Shown one piece after another: positions 34,756 to 43,468 of a stretch of 64,000 nucleotides of DNA. Where the stretch lies: contig CAWJPY010000006.1 in NCBI GenBank assembly GCA_963844865.1, forward strand, positions 1 through 64,000. The letters run 5' to 3'. Origin of the DNA: CAWJPY01 sp963844865. GTDB lineage: Bacteria > Acidobacteriota > Thermoanaerobaculia > Thermoanaerobaculales > Sulfomarinibacteraceae. Under the pieces are notes generated by a model. The model was not told the DNA's origin, ran no database searches, and worked only from the letters and a program-made list of their open reading frames with translations. Within the stretch, counting starts at the first letter, position 1. Each line of letters opens with the position of its first letter. Made by a program: the position numbers and the translations under genes.

Positions 34756-36141
34756 GTGATCATCGCGGGTGCTGGAAGCCGGTCGCGAAATCGCCGCCTG
34801 TGGCTGCTGAGCTGCGTCTTTTGCGCAGCCGCCGTCGGCGCCTCCCACGCCGTCGCAGCGGCCACCCAACCCCAGGCGATCGTCCTGATCACCGTTGACG
34901 CCCTGCGCGCCGACCGGCTGTCGGCCTACGGCTACGGCCGCCCCACCTCACCCCACATCGACGCCATGCTCGCCCGCGGCCTCCGCTTCGAGCGGGCGCG
35001 GACCCCGGAGACCCTCACCACCCCCGCCATGTGCTCCATGATCACAGGCCTGCCCCCCCACCAGCACGGGGCTTCCCGCAACGGGCTCCGCATGCAGGAG
35101 GGTCTGGATTCCCTGCCCAAGGAGCTGGCCCGCCATGGCTGGAGCACGGCCGCCTTCGTCACCAACTGGCCCCTCAAGGACAGCCTGTCGCGCCTGGGTG
35201 AGCACTTCCAGCACTACGGCGAGGTCTTCACCCGCCGGCGCTGGTTCGGGCTCCTCAACGCCGAGGCCACCGGCGAGGATGCGACCGACGAGGCCATGGC
35301 ATGGGTCTCCGCCCATCTGGATGCACACCCCGAGCAGCCATTCCTCCTCTGGATCCACTACTCGGAGCCCCACGCGCCCTACCGCTTCCACAAGCAGTTC
35401 GCCGCGCGGCTCAGCATCGATGTGCGACACCCGACCCGGAGTGATCGTTACGACACCGAGGTGGCAGCGGTCGACGTCGCCGCAGGGAAGCTCGTGTCTG
35501 CACTCCGAGAGCGCATCCCGGCCGACCGCCTGCTGATCGCGTTCCTCGCCGACCACGGCGAGAGCCTTGGGGAGCACGACTACTGGGGACACGGACGCCA
35601 CCTCTACGAGCCGACCCTCCACATCCCCATGGGCCTGAACTGGCCCGACCACATCAGGACGGGCACGGTGTCCGCACCGGCCACCCTGCTCGACCTCCCG
35701 GTCACCGTGCTGGACCTGCTCGGGCTTCCCATCCCCGACGGCTGGACCGGCCGCAGCTGGGCCGCGGCGGGCGCCGGAACCGATGCCGCCGTCGCCGACG
35801 ACAGCCCTCTGTGCTATCAGGCCCACAAGGGGGCCGTCCACGGCGACCGGGACTCCGATCGGGCTCGATCGAAGGGTCTGCTGGAGGTCGCGGCCGTGAG
35901 CGGCGAGCGCAAGGAGATTCTCCGCGTGACCACCCACACCCGGATGCTCTTCGACTTGAGCAGCGACCCACGGGAGCTGCACAGCCTGGTCCCGGACACC
36001 TCCGAGCCGTCGCCTGAGCTGGTGCGCTGCCTGGGCGAGATCAGCCATGGCCTCGGCGCTCTCGACCGCCTGGTCACGAGGAAGCTGGACGAAGAGACCG
36101 TCCAGAGGCTCCGCGCCCTCGGTTATCTCGATGAGGAGTGA
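34756..36141 (+). CDS. exported sulfatase-family hydrolase with Thr at the nucleophile position
   Basis: The 461-aa protein has a signal peptide (RLWLLSCVFCAAAVGASHAVA) and the alkaline phosphatase/sulfatase fold: LITVDALRADRLSAYGYGRPTSPHID, WIHYSEPHAPYRFH, FLADHGESLGEHDYWGHG and DLSSDPRELHSL. At the position where sulfatases have Cys or Ser for formylglycine (C/S-x-P-x-R) this has TTPAMCSMITGLPPHQHG, so Thr may act directly, as in phosphoester-cleaving relatives. GTG 34756 with a G-rich site upstream was preferred over an earlier TTG. It is divergent from the prepilin gene. Confidence 0.82.
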   Translation: MIIAGAGSRSRNRRLWLLSCVFCAAAVGASHAVAAATQPQAIVLITVDALRADRLSAYGYGRPTSPHIDAMLARGLRFERARTPETLTTPAMCSMITGLPPHQHGASRNGLRMQEGLDSLPKELARHGWSTAAFVTNWPLKDSLSRLGEHFQHYGEVFTRRRWFGLLNAEATGEDATDEAMAWVSAHLDAHPEQPFLLWIHYSEPHAPYRFHKQFAARLSIDVRHPTRSDRYDTEVAAVDVAAGKLVSALRERIPADRLLIAFLADHGESLGEHDYWGHGRHLYEPTLHIPMGLNWPDHIRTGTVSAPATLLDLPVTVLDLLGLPIPDGWTGRSWAAAGAGTDAAVADDSPLCYQAHKGAVHGDRDSDRARSKGLLEVAAVSGERKEILRVTTHTRMLFDLSSDPRELHSLVPDTSEPSPELVRCLGEISHGLGALDRLVTRKLDEETVQRLRALGYLDEE

Positions 36142-37094
36142 GGCGAGCGACCGGAAGGATCCCGTGCGCCACCCTCAACGTCGTCGATCCAGGGAGCGTT
36201 CGAGACGACACGGCTGACCTCCACCTCGACCACCAGCGGGCGGTGATCCGATCCCCGGGAGCCCAGCTCCAACCCGGAGCGCGCGGACAGGCCGCGCACG
36301 AAGACGTGGTCGATAGCGGGCCGCAGGGGACGTCGCTGGGCCACGCTCGCCCGTTCGAAGCCTGCTTCTGCGAGCACGCCCGGTGCCTTTTCAAGGGGAC
36401 CGAACAGGGTGTTGAAGTCCCCCCCGAGAATCGTGGGGCCAGATGGGCCGTCATCGATGCGAGCCACCAGGCACCGCGTCTGCCGGCCTCGGCCCGCGGG
36501 TCCGGTGGTGTTCTCCAGGTGGACGTTCCACACGGTCGCGTCTCCACGAAGCGTCGGCACCGTCGATCCCAGAGCGAGGCGCTGCACCCGATGGCGGCGA
36601 CCCAGCTTGGGTCGACTGACCCTGGGCAGGGGGACCACCTCCATGGCGACCACGGGCGCCCGTGAGGCCGTGAGCTGACCGCTCGCCAGGAACGGGTAGT
36701 AGGGCGACGGACGCAGCACCTGGTGCATGGGTGCGAAGCACAGGTGCCAGGATGCGAGGAGCTGCCGCAGGCCGTCACACTCCCAGAACGGTCGTCCAGG
36801 GAACATCGGCACCTCTTGGAGGAGCAGGACATGGGGGGCGGACGACCCGGTCAGGATGCCCTCCAGAGAAGCGCGCACCTCCTCGAGAAGGTAGCCGCGA
36901 TGGATGTTCCAGGACAGCAGCCGAAAGCGCTCCGGGAGCGGATCCGAGCTCTCTCCGCCGCGCTGACTGGCCGCGTCCACCGGCCACGCCTCGGCCCCGC
37001 GGACCGTCGGGCGTAGGATCGAGTGCAGGTAGTCGGTCGCGATGCGGCCCGTGGCGCGCACGCGACCGAGCTCGAAGGCGAGGCCCGATGACAC
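36123..37094 (-). CDS. endonuclease/exonuclease/phosphatase (EEP) family protein
   Basis: The 323-aa protein has the EEP-fold catalytic series: LSWNIHRG, LLLQEV, VWNVHLENTT, LGGDFNT, IDHVFVRG and GSDHRPLVVEV. Substrates in this family range from DNA to inositol phosphates and lipids; none can be assigned here. About 70 residues precede the domain. GTG 37094 with AGGAG eight nt upstream was chosen; it follows the RsbW-like kinase stop by 14 nt. Its 3' end overlaps the sulfatase-like gene by 19 nt, tail to tail. Confidence 0.85.
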   Translation of the reverse strand: MSSGLAFELGRVRATGRIATDYLHSILRPTVRGAEAWPVDAASQRGGESSDPLPERFRLLSWNIHRGYLLEEVRASLEGILTGSSAPHVLLLQEVPMFPGRPFWECDGLRQLLASWHLCFAPMHQVLRPSPYYPFLASGQLTASRAPVVAMEVVPLPRVSRPKLGRRHRVQRLALGSTVPTLRGDATVWNVHLENTTGPAGRGRQTRCLVARIDDGPSGPTILGGDFNTLFGPLEKAPGVLAEAGFERASVAQRRPLRPAIDHVFVRGLSARSGLELGSRGSDHRPLVVEVEVSRVVSNAPWIDDVEGGARDPSGRSPHSSSR

Positions 37095-37108
37095 GACCCG
37101 GGCTCCTG

Positions 37109-37567
37109 TTACCTCTTGCGCATCCAGATCTCGGTCCCGCCGCGCCGGTAGTGCACCTCGTCCATGAGCTCGTTGATCAGGTAGATGCCTCGTCCGTGGT
37201 CTGAGTACACGCGTTCGCCCACGATGGGGCTCGGCACCTCGCTGGGGTCGAAGCCAACCCCGGGATCGCGGACGACAATCAGCATGCCCTGGCCGGGATC
37301 GCACTCCACCGAGATCTCCACCTCCTTGTCGGCGTTGTCGCGGCAGCCGTGGGTGACAGCATTGGCGAGCGCCTCGTTCAGCGCCACCTCGATGTCGAAC
37401 TCATGATCCGCAGCGCACTCCATCTCCCGCACCACCGCCATGATCTCCTCGACCACCGGGGGAATGGCGTCCACCCTCCCGGGGATGGTCGCGTCGTAAC
37501 GGCGCAGCAGCTTGTCCCCATCGAACTCACAGCGGTCCGGCCCTTTCGCGGTCATCATCATCGTCAT
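37109..37567 (-). CDS. second RsbW-like serine kinase / anti-sigma factor
   Basis: The 152-aa GHKL ATPase has the N box IEVALNEALANAVTHG, G1 VVRDPGVGFDPSEV and G2 SDHGRGIYLINELMDEV. It is not next to a STAS or phosphatase gene, unlike the copy at 30.8 kb, so its partners lie elsewhere or it cross-talks with that operon. It is probably cotranscribed with the EEP-family gene. Confidence 0.85.
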   Translation of the reverse strand: MTMMMTAKGPDRCEFDGDKLLRRYDATIPGRVDAIPPVVEEIMAVVREMECAADHEFDIEVALNEALANAVTHGCRDNADKEVEISVECDPGQGMLIVVRDPGVGFDPSEVPSPIVGERVYSDHGRGIYLINELMDEVHYRRGGTEIWMRKR

Positions 37568-37670
37568 GCCTCACCCGGCATCCCGGAAAGTTGAGACATT
37601 GTATACGAATTCCGCAAGGCCGGCGGCGGGGGGGATCCCCCATCTGCACGACCGGGCTCGCCCCGAAGAC

Positions 37671-39057
37671 TCACGGGGGCGACGCCGAGAGGGCCGTCAG
37701 CGGCGCCTGGTAGTGCAGGAACCGGCCATACTGGGCGGCCGCACTCGCGGGCAGCATCAGACAGAGCAGGAGGGTCAATGACCCCAGGGCGGCAGCGGCC
37801 CAGCGGCCGGCCACCGGTCGACGTTCGGTGAGCGCGACCGCACCCACGAGGGCGAGCAACATGAGGAGAGGGACGAAGTCGAACATGAAGCGGGCCGTGC
37901 TCAGCATGGTCAACGAGAGCACGCCTACCTGCAGCACCACACTCCCCAGAAGCAGTGTCACCGGCCAACGCTGCTGATAGTCCACCTCCCTCCGCAGCCG
38001 CCCCAGGGAAAAGAACAGCAATGCCGTCACCGGCACGACGACGAACACCGACATCGCAAGCTCGTTGACGTGCACCAGGTGATAGGGAGGCATCGGCGTC
38101 GCGCTGGTCCTGGTCACTTCGGACATGGTGACGGCTGGCTCCAGGTACGGGAAGTGAGGAACAGCATGGGGCAGGTGAGCCGCATAGTCCCAGAGGTTGA
38201 AGGGCATATGGTCGAGGCGCCAGTAGTGTCCGGCGCGCATGTAGTCCTGGTCAGCGCGAGACCGACCGGGTGAGGCCGAAGTCGAAGGGGGACTCGAAGC
38301 GGGCCGCGTTGTACATCATCAGCCCGCCGACCACGAGCATGAGCGGCAGGGCGGCGGGCACCAGATACCTGGTGACAACGTGCCCGGCGCCCTGCCTGAC
38401 GGCGACCGCCACGACTGCAGCCGCCAGCAGAGCCGCCGCAAAGACATAGGAGAAGCGACTCCCAACGGCCAGCGCCGCCGTCGCGCCCGCAAACCACGCC
38501 AGCTGGGAGGTCAGGCCGCGCCGGAGCGCACGCATCAGCGCCCACAGCGCCCCGAGGAGGAAAAGCATCGCCCAGAGGATCGACTCGTGGTGCACCGAGG
38601 GCACCAGGACCATGAACAAGGTGAGACCGTTGGCGGCGAACGCCACCACGAAGATGCGCCGCAACCAACGCATCTCCTCCGCAGGTGCAAGCTCGTACAC
38701 CAGGGCGGCGAACACCCCCACCACCATGGCAGCCACCAGACACACCATCAAGCCGGTCGGGGGATCGAGGCCGACGAGCTCCAAGGGTACGCGGACAACA
38801 GCCGGAACCGGCCCGAAGTAGACCGTGCGGCCGCGGACGGTCGAGATCACGTCCACCGGAGGGTTCTCGGCGATATAGAGACGGCCCGCCGCGAAGGCCC
38901 GCGCCAGCATCAGGTGATTGGGGAAGAGTCCAATCTCCTGGAAACGGAAGCTGCCGCCGGTCATCCACGCGCCGTAGAGAACCGCCAGCACCCCGATCAG
39001 AAACATCGGGCCGGCCACTCGCCGCAACCATGCCCGCCCCCTGTCGCCGTCTTCCAC
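37671..39057 (-). pseudogene. polytopic GT39-like membrane protein broken by one frameshift
   Basis: Two frames together encode about 462 residues: about eight membrane segments starting MFLIGVLAVLYGAWMTGGSF, with RFQEIGLFPNHLMLARAFAAG in the first loop and YNAARFESPFDFGLTR before the break. The N-terminal frame stops at a TGA near 38249. The same protein continues one base over as QDYMRAGHYWRLDHMPFNLWDYAAHLP. One extra T at the junction explains it. It could be a sequencing error or a recent mutation. Sugar and acceptor are unknown. GTG 39057 is the likely start. Confidence 0.65.
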
Positions 39058-39592
39058 CCACCCATGGTAGCCCGAAGCGGGCGATGTGGCCGCCGCTCCC
39101 TTCGGCGAGTTCGGCCCCGCCGCCAACGCCCATGGTGAAAGCAACGATCGGAGGGTCAGCCCCGCCCCTTCCTCTCGAACGTCGATCTCGCCGCCGCCCG
39201 GGCGGCGGCGAGTCCCTCTCCCCGCCAGGCACACCCTCGACAAGGGGAGCGGCCCGAGGGCTGGACACGCTGATTTCTCTCGGTTATCGAGCTCGACTGC
39301 ACCTCGAAAAGCGACTGTGGATGTCCCCGAGGGGGACGGCCGGCTCACATCCACTCGCATTTCGAGGTGTGGCGAGTTCGGCCCCGCCGCCAACGCCCAT
39401 GGTGAAAGCAACGATCGGAGGGTCAGCCCCGCCCCTTGCTCTCGAACGTCGATCTCGACCGTCGGCCGGGCAGCGGCAGTGGACGTAGCCGGGGGGGTCG
39501 CAGGGTCCGCCCGGAGAGGGGGACGGCCGGCGTACGTCCACCCGCTGGCCGGGCGGCGGCGAGTCCCTTCGGCCCCGCCATGAAAGCCACTG
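39058..39592. repeat. repeat-rich non-coding stretch with an 87-bp direct repeat
   Basis: An 87-bp unit beginning GGCGAGTTCGGCCCCGCCGC occurs at 39104-39190 and 39371-39457 with a single mismatch. A 20-mer, CCGGGCGGCGGCGAGTCCCT, occurs at 39198-39217 and 39549-39568. GAGTCCCTTCGGCCCCGCCA at 39561-39580 is a perfect inverted copy of the 3' end of the tRNA-Asp gene next door (39633-39652). I see no convincing gene here. The pattern suggests old duplications of tRNA-adjacent sequence, possibly remnants of insertion at the tRNA 3' end. Confidence 0.75.
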
Positions 39593-39618
39593 AAAAAGCC
39601 GCCCGTTTCGGGCGGCTT
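39593..39618 (-). terminator. rho-independent terminator of the tRNA operon
   Basis: Read on the minus strand, AAGCCGCCCG-AAA-CGGGCGGC is followed by TTTTT. It lies 15 nt beyond the 3' end of tRNA-Asp. Confidence 0.9.
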
Positions 39619-39632
39619 GTCGGACTCTGAAT

Positions 39633-39709
39633 TGGCGGGGCCGAAGGGACTCGAACCCTCGACCTCCGGCGTGACAGGCCGGCGTTCTCACCAGCTGAAC
39701 TACGACCCC
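39633..39709 (-). tRNA. tRNA-Asp (GTC)
   Basis: The 77-nt gene folds as a standard cloverleaf. Acceptor GGGGTCG pairs with CGGCCCC, the discriminator is G and CCA is encoded. The anticodon loop CTGTCAC gives GTC, and the T arm contains GGTTCGAGTCC. It is the second gene of a two-tRNA unit. Confidence 0.97.
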
Positions 39710-39732
39710 GCTCAAGGCGCGCGGCGGCAGGC

Positions 39733-39807
39733 TGGTGGGAGGTGGGGGATTTGAACCCACGACCCCCTGCGTGTAAGGCAGGTGCTCTACCGCTGAGCTA
39801 ACCTCCC
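39733..39807 (-). tRNA. tRNA-Val (TAC)
   Basis: The 75-nt gene has acceptor GGGAGGT, D arm TAGCTCAGCGGTAGAGCA, anticodon loop CTTACAC (TAC), T arm GGGTTCAAATCCC and encoded CCA. It lies 23 nt upstream of tRNA-Asp in the same transcript. Confidence 0.97.
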
Positions 39808-39831
39808 AAACGGTCAACCGTTGGGAGGGTC

Positions 39832-39860
39832 ATCGTAAGGTCGAAGGGGGGCCCTGTCAA
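39832..39860 (-). promoter_or_regulatory. promoter of the tRNA-Val/tRNA-Asp operon
   Basis: On the minus strand TTGACA (39855-39860) and TACGAT (39832-39837) are 17 nt apart. The predicted start near 39825 is 18 nt before tRNA-Val. Confidence 0.75.
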
Positions 39861-39959
39861 GACCGCTGCCCTCCCGCGCCACGGCGCCGGGCCCGCCTTC
39901 CGGGAGAGCGCCACGGCCGAGGTGCAGACGAGTCCTTCGAGCGTACCCGAGAAGCCCGC

Positions 39960-39989
39960 TTTACAACCCTTTACGCGCTGCACTATGTT
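39960..39989 (+). promoter_or_regulatory. promoter giving a leaderless transcript
   Basis: TTTACA (39960-39965) and TATGTT (39984-39989) are 18 nt apart. A start 7 nt after the -10 box falls on the ATG at 39996. The gene has no ribosome site, which fits leaderless translation. Confidence 0.5.
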
Positions 39990-39995
39990 GGCCCC

Positions 39996-41096
39996 ATGCA
40001 GGACCCTGACCTCATCTGGCGTTTCGGTCGTTGGATCGCGCGCCGACGGAGCGGATCTGCATTCCTGAGCTCGGAAGGAGGGGAGCTGACGCTGGGGATC
40101 CAGCGCGGACAGATCGTGTCCGTGCACGGGCCGGATCCGAGCAAGGTGGGCCGCATGCTGGGGTGCCCGCCGACGGGGGAGGAAGAGCTCCTCGCGGAGG
40201 CCAGGGACCTCGCGACAGCCCATGGCCTCCCCGAAACCCAGGCCGTCGGAGCGGTCAAACAGATTGTCCAGGGGGTTCTGGCCGCCTGGCTGATGGATCC
40301 GGATCGGGGTCTCGAGCTGGAGGAGCAGGAAGAGGACGACGTGCGGGAGGGACCGACCATTTCCCTGACCCACGCTCTCGTCGAGCTCGTCCTCGGCGAC
40401 GACCGAGGGCGGCTTGCCTCCGCCGCCCTGCCCGAGCACCGGGTGCTGCTGCGCCGGACGACCAACTTCCTGGAGCTGTACTCCCCGTTGCGGCTGTCCG
40501 AGGAAGCGGACCTTGTGGTGGCCAAGATCACCGGCCAGCGCACGGCCGAGGAGATTGCCGCCCGTTCCCCTCACGGCGCCGACGAGGTGAATCGCCTCCT
40601 GGCCGCGCTGGTGACCACGGGCATGCTGGAGCCGGTGGCGCTGACGGAGGAGCCACCCATCGACACCGCGCCGCCGCACGTGGATCTTCCCGAGCCGGAG
40701 CCGTTGCGCCGTCCGATCCCGGTGCGCTGGCTGACCATCGCAGCCGCCGTGGTGGTCGCGATCCTCATCCTCCTTACGGTTCTCATGGTGCGCAGCGCGC
40801 CGTCGGAGCCGACACAGACGTCGTCAGCCTGGGGCCTGGTCGTCGACATGGGGTGCCAGCCGGAGGAGCTGCAACGGGTGCTCCGCAAGGCGCGCGAGCA
40901 CCCCTCGTCCCTGCGGCCCGTGCAAGCCTCGTCCGATGAAGGCAATCCGTGCTGGCGGCTGGTGTGGGGCCACTTCCCATCCCGGGAGGCCGCCGCCGGC
41001 GCGATCCCCAAGATCCCTTCGCGCCTGCTCCTGGACGGATTCACGCCCCATCCGGTGGAGCTGCCGGAAGAGCAGGCGTCACCGGTGCCGGACTGA
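39996..41096 (+). CDS. PATAN/DUF4388-like protein with a membrane helix and a C-terminal SPOR-like domain
   Basis: The 366-aa protein begins with a DUF4388/PATAN-like region (FGRWIARRRSGSAFLSSEGGELTLGIQRGQIVSVHG) and then winged-helix-like stretches (DLVVAKITGQRTAEEIAARSP). A single membrane helix lies near residues 245-265, and a periplasmic C-terminal part with two Cys resembles a SPOR-type repeat (WRLVWGHFPSREAAAGAI). I do not know a characterised homologue. The next gene begins with the same type of N-terminal domain and starts 4 nt later, so the two probably work together. Confidence 0.65.
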   Translation: MQDPDLIWRFGRWIARRRSGSAFLSSEGGELTLGIQRGQIVSVHGPDPSKVGRMLGCPPTGEEELLAEARDLATAHGLPETQAVGAVKQIVQGVLAAWLMDPDRGLELEEQEEDDVREGPTISLTHALVELVLGDDRGRLASAALPEHRVLLRRTTNFLELYSPLRLSEEADLVVAKITGQRTAEEIAARSPHGADEVNRLLAALVTTGMLEPVALTEEPPIDTAPPHVDLPEPEPLRRPIPVRWLTIAAAVVVAILILLTVLMVRSAPSEPTQTSSAWGLVVDMGCQPEELQRVLRKAREHPSSLRPVQASSDEGNPCWRLVWGHFPSREAAAGAIPKIPSRLLLDGFTPHPVELPEEQASPVPD

Positions 41097-41100
41097 TGCC

Positions 41101-42654
41101 ATGAGCGAGCCCTCAGCGACCGCCGGCAGCCCTATTCCGCCGCTCCCGGACCGCATGGCCTCGCTCGCCGCGGATCACGCCACCGGCGTCCTGGTGACGG
41201 GGAGCGAAGGGTCGCGACGTGAGATCGTCTTCGTGAACGGTGAGATCCGCGCCGCACGATCCGACGCCGAGGAGGAGAAGCTCGGCCTGTGGCTGGTCGC
41301 CCACGAGGTGATCAGCGAGGACGACCGGGCGCTCACACTGCTCGCCCAGGGATCCGAGACCGGCTTGCCCCTCGGCCATCTCCTGGTCAACCGCGGCAGC
41401 CTGGATGCCGAGAAGCTGCAGCGCGAGCTGCAGGAGCTCACCCTGACCATCATCCGACGGGCCGCCGCCCAGTGGCCCTCCGAGCACGACTTTCAGAGCG
41501 GACGCTCCTCCGAGCAACCCGACACCCTTCCCGACCTCTTCACCTCGCAGATCATCCTGATCGCGGCACGCGCCTTCCAGGACGCGACCGCGAAGCTCGC
41601 TGCGGTGGGGTCCCTGGACCAGACGGTGTGGCCCTCCAGTGGGATCGAGCACCTGCTGCAGGACTACAAGCTGACGCCGACCGAGGGCTTCCTGCTCAGC
41701 CGCGTCGATGGCGCGCGGACCATCGCCAGCCTTCTCCAGGTCGCCGCCCTCCCCCAGGAGCAGGCCATCTCCACCTTGTACTCCCTCATCATCTCCGGCG
41801 TGGTGAAAGTGGGGGACCGCAAGACCACGCCTCGTCCGGAGGAAACCGCGGCGCCGCCGCTGGTACGCGCCGCCGAGCAGGTGGACGAGTCCATGTTGTC
41901 GGACCAGCAGCAGCAGGAACGGCGGGACATCCGCCGTCTCGCCGACGACGTCACCAAGGTGGACCACTACCGTGCCCTGGGCCTGCGCCCGGGAGCCACC
42001 GCCGACGAGATCGCCAAGGCATGGGAACGGCTTCAGCAACGCTACGACCCCCGGCGGAGCAGCGAGCCCCACCTGCGCGACCTGGGATCTCGGATGCAGG
42101 CCGTCGTGGAGCGCGCCCGGGAGGCCTACGAGGTGCTGTCCAGCGCTCGCGACCGGCGACGCTACGACCGCGTCCTGCGCGACGTGGAGAGCGACCGGGA
42201 CCGACTGACCAAGCGGGACCGCGGCCAGGACAGCGACGCCGTCGCCGCCCGCAACGCCATCGTCGAGGCCAACCTCAAGCGCGCCGATGAGCTCATCCAC
42301 GACGGGGAGCTCTACCTGGCGATCCAGCTCCTCGAGCAGGCGTGCGCGCTGGATCCCCGGCCCACGGAGCTGGTCAAGCTGTCCCGGCTCCTGCTCCGCA
42401 ACCCCCTGTGGACGAACCGGGCCCTGAGCTGCATGCGCCGCGCCATTCAGATCGACCCCCAGTTCGTGGAGGCGTGGATCGAGCTCGCGCTGTTCTGGCG
42501 CCGCCGGCGCAACCCCGAGCGCGAGCGCAAGGCGCTGGAGAAGGCCATCGCCGCCGATCCGGACAACACCCGCGGCGTCCAGATGTACAAGGAGCTGGTG
42601 GGCAAGAGAGAGCTCGAACGCCTGCTGCGGCGCGCCCAGCACGGCCGCTCCTGA
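41101..42654 (+). CDS. DUF4388-like protein with J-like and TPR domains
   Basis: The 517-aa cytosolic protein has an N-terminal DUF4388/PATAN-like domain (MASLAADHATGVLVTGSEGSRREIVFVNGEIRAA). A winged-helix-like region follows (LTPTEGFLLSRVDGARTIASLLQV), then a DnaJ-like domain (HYRALGLRPGATADEIAKAW..AYEVLSSARDRRRYD) and C-terminal TPRs. The J domain lacks the His-Pro-Asp needed to stimulate DnaK (RYDPRR at that place), so it is probably a scaffold. Domains of this type occur with gliding, pilus and signalling systems. Its stop overlaps the next start (TGATG). Confidence 0.75.
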   Translation: MSEPSATAGSPIPPLPDRMASLAADHATGVLVTGSEGSRREIVFVNGEIRAARSDAEEEKLGLWLVAHEVISEDDRALTLLAQGSETGLPLGHLLVNRGSLDAEKLQRELQELTLTIIRRAAAQWPSEHDFQSGRSSEQPDTLPDLFTSQIILIAARAFQDATAKLAAVGSLDQTVWPSSGIEHLLQDYKLTPTEGFLLSRVDGARTIASLLQVAALPQEQAISTLYSLIISGVVKVGDRKTTPRPEETAAPPLVRAAEQVDESMLSDQQQQERRDIRRLADDVTKVDHYRALGLRPGATADEIAKAWERLQQRYDPRRSSEPHLRDLGSRMQAVVERAREAYEVLSSARDRRRYDRVLRDVESDRDRLTKRDRGQDSDAVAARNAIVEANLKRADELIHDGELYLAIQLLEQACALDPRPTELVKLSRLLLRNPLWTNRALSCMRRAIQIDPQFVEAWIELALFWRRRRNPERERKALEKAIAADPDNTRGVQMYKELVGKRELERLLRRAQHGRS

Positions 42655-43103
42655 TGCCGATCCTCCTCGACGGGAACAACCTCCTCCATCGACTCCGCGG
42701 CGCCCACGGCCGAGCGGACGTCCGACGTCAGGTTCTCGACGCCTGTCGCGGGCAGCGGCGTCGGGTGACGGTCGTCTTCGACGGCCCGCCACCATCCGGC
42801 ACGCCGGCGCGCGAGAGCTTGGGGCCGGTCACCGTGGTGTACTCCGGCGCGCGGCCGGCGGACGACGTCATCGTGAGCCGCGTTCCCGCGGGACCGCGGG
42901 GACGGGAGTGGGTGGTCGTCACCGACGACCGCGGCCTCGCCCGCAGAGCGCGGGCGCGCGGTGCGTCCATCCGGAGCCTCGCGGACTGGCTGAGCCAGAG
43001 CCCGCCCATGGACCGGCCCGCGCACGATCGAGGGCTTGTTCCGGACGACGTGGCGGCGTGGGAGGCCTACTTCGCTGAGGGACGATCCGACGACGACGAG
43101 TGA
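42654..43103 (+). CDS. NYN-domain (YacP-like) ribonuclease
   Basis: The 149-aa protein has the PIN/NYN core: MPILLDGNNLLHRL with the first acidic residue, VTVVFDGPPPSG, GARPADDVIVSRV and VVTDDRGLARRARARGA. YacP/Rae1-type enzymes cut RNA, some on the ribosome. It is translationally coupled to the J-like/TPR gene. Confidence 0.82.
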   Translation: MPILLDGNNLLHRLRGAHGRADVRRQVLDACRGQRRRVTVVFDGPPPSGTPARESLGPVTVVYSGARPADDVIVSRVPAGPRGREWVVVTDDRGLARRARARGASIRSLADWLSQSPPMDRPAHDRGLVPDDVAAWEAYFAEGRSDDDE

Positions 43104-43468
43104 TCCGGGGCTCATCCAGGAGCGAGGCCTCGGGAGCCCCCGCTCCGCAGCTTCTCAGCAGTGACGCCCCCCCTGCAGGGTGCGCACCACGCCGTCGCCA
43201 GCTCCGGTCGTTCCTGGCGACGATGGCGCACCGCGGTGGCATCTGGCACCACCCCTGCGCGCCACCGCCGATCGCCGATTCCGGTCGCTGGCGCTGTCCA
43301 CTTCCCCTGAGCGCTCCCGCGGTCGCCGGTATCTGTCACTGACGACTGCAGCTGCCGCTTTCGACGACCCCGGCTCAACAGGTTCCCGAGACAGCACCAC
43401 ACACCTCATACCGAGTGCGGGCTGGGGTACACTCAGCGCCCGCAGCGAACGGCTGCCCTGGAGGCATC
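43104..43468. other. 365-nt intergenic region
   Basis: Between the NYN gene and the dehydrogenase, both on the plus strand. A weak -10-like TACACT is at 43428-43433. A short GGTGGC..CACCACC hairpin is near 43235-43253. I see no gene, RNA or clear terminator. Confidence 0.35.

Noticed and set aside
38247..38252. TGA in the membrane glycosyltransferase as a second selenocysteine codon
   Set aside because: The frame after the TGA does not read as protein; the homologous continuation is in another frame, so it is an indel.
39104..39457. CRISPR-like direct repeats
   Set aside because: Only two copies, 87 bp long and 267 nt apart, with no cas genes; they are ordinary duplications.
41113..42795. 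Minus-strand 560-codon open frame
   Set aside because: Antisense shadow of the DUF4388/J-like/TPR gene, with no domain motifs.
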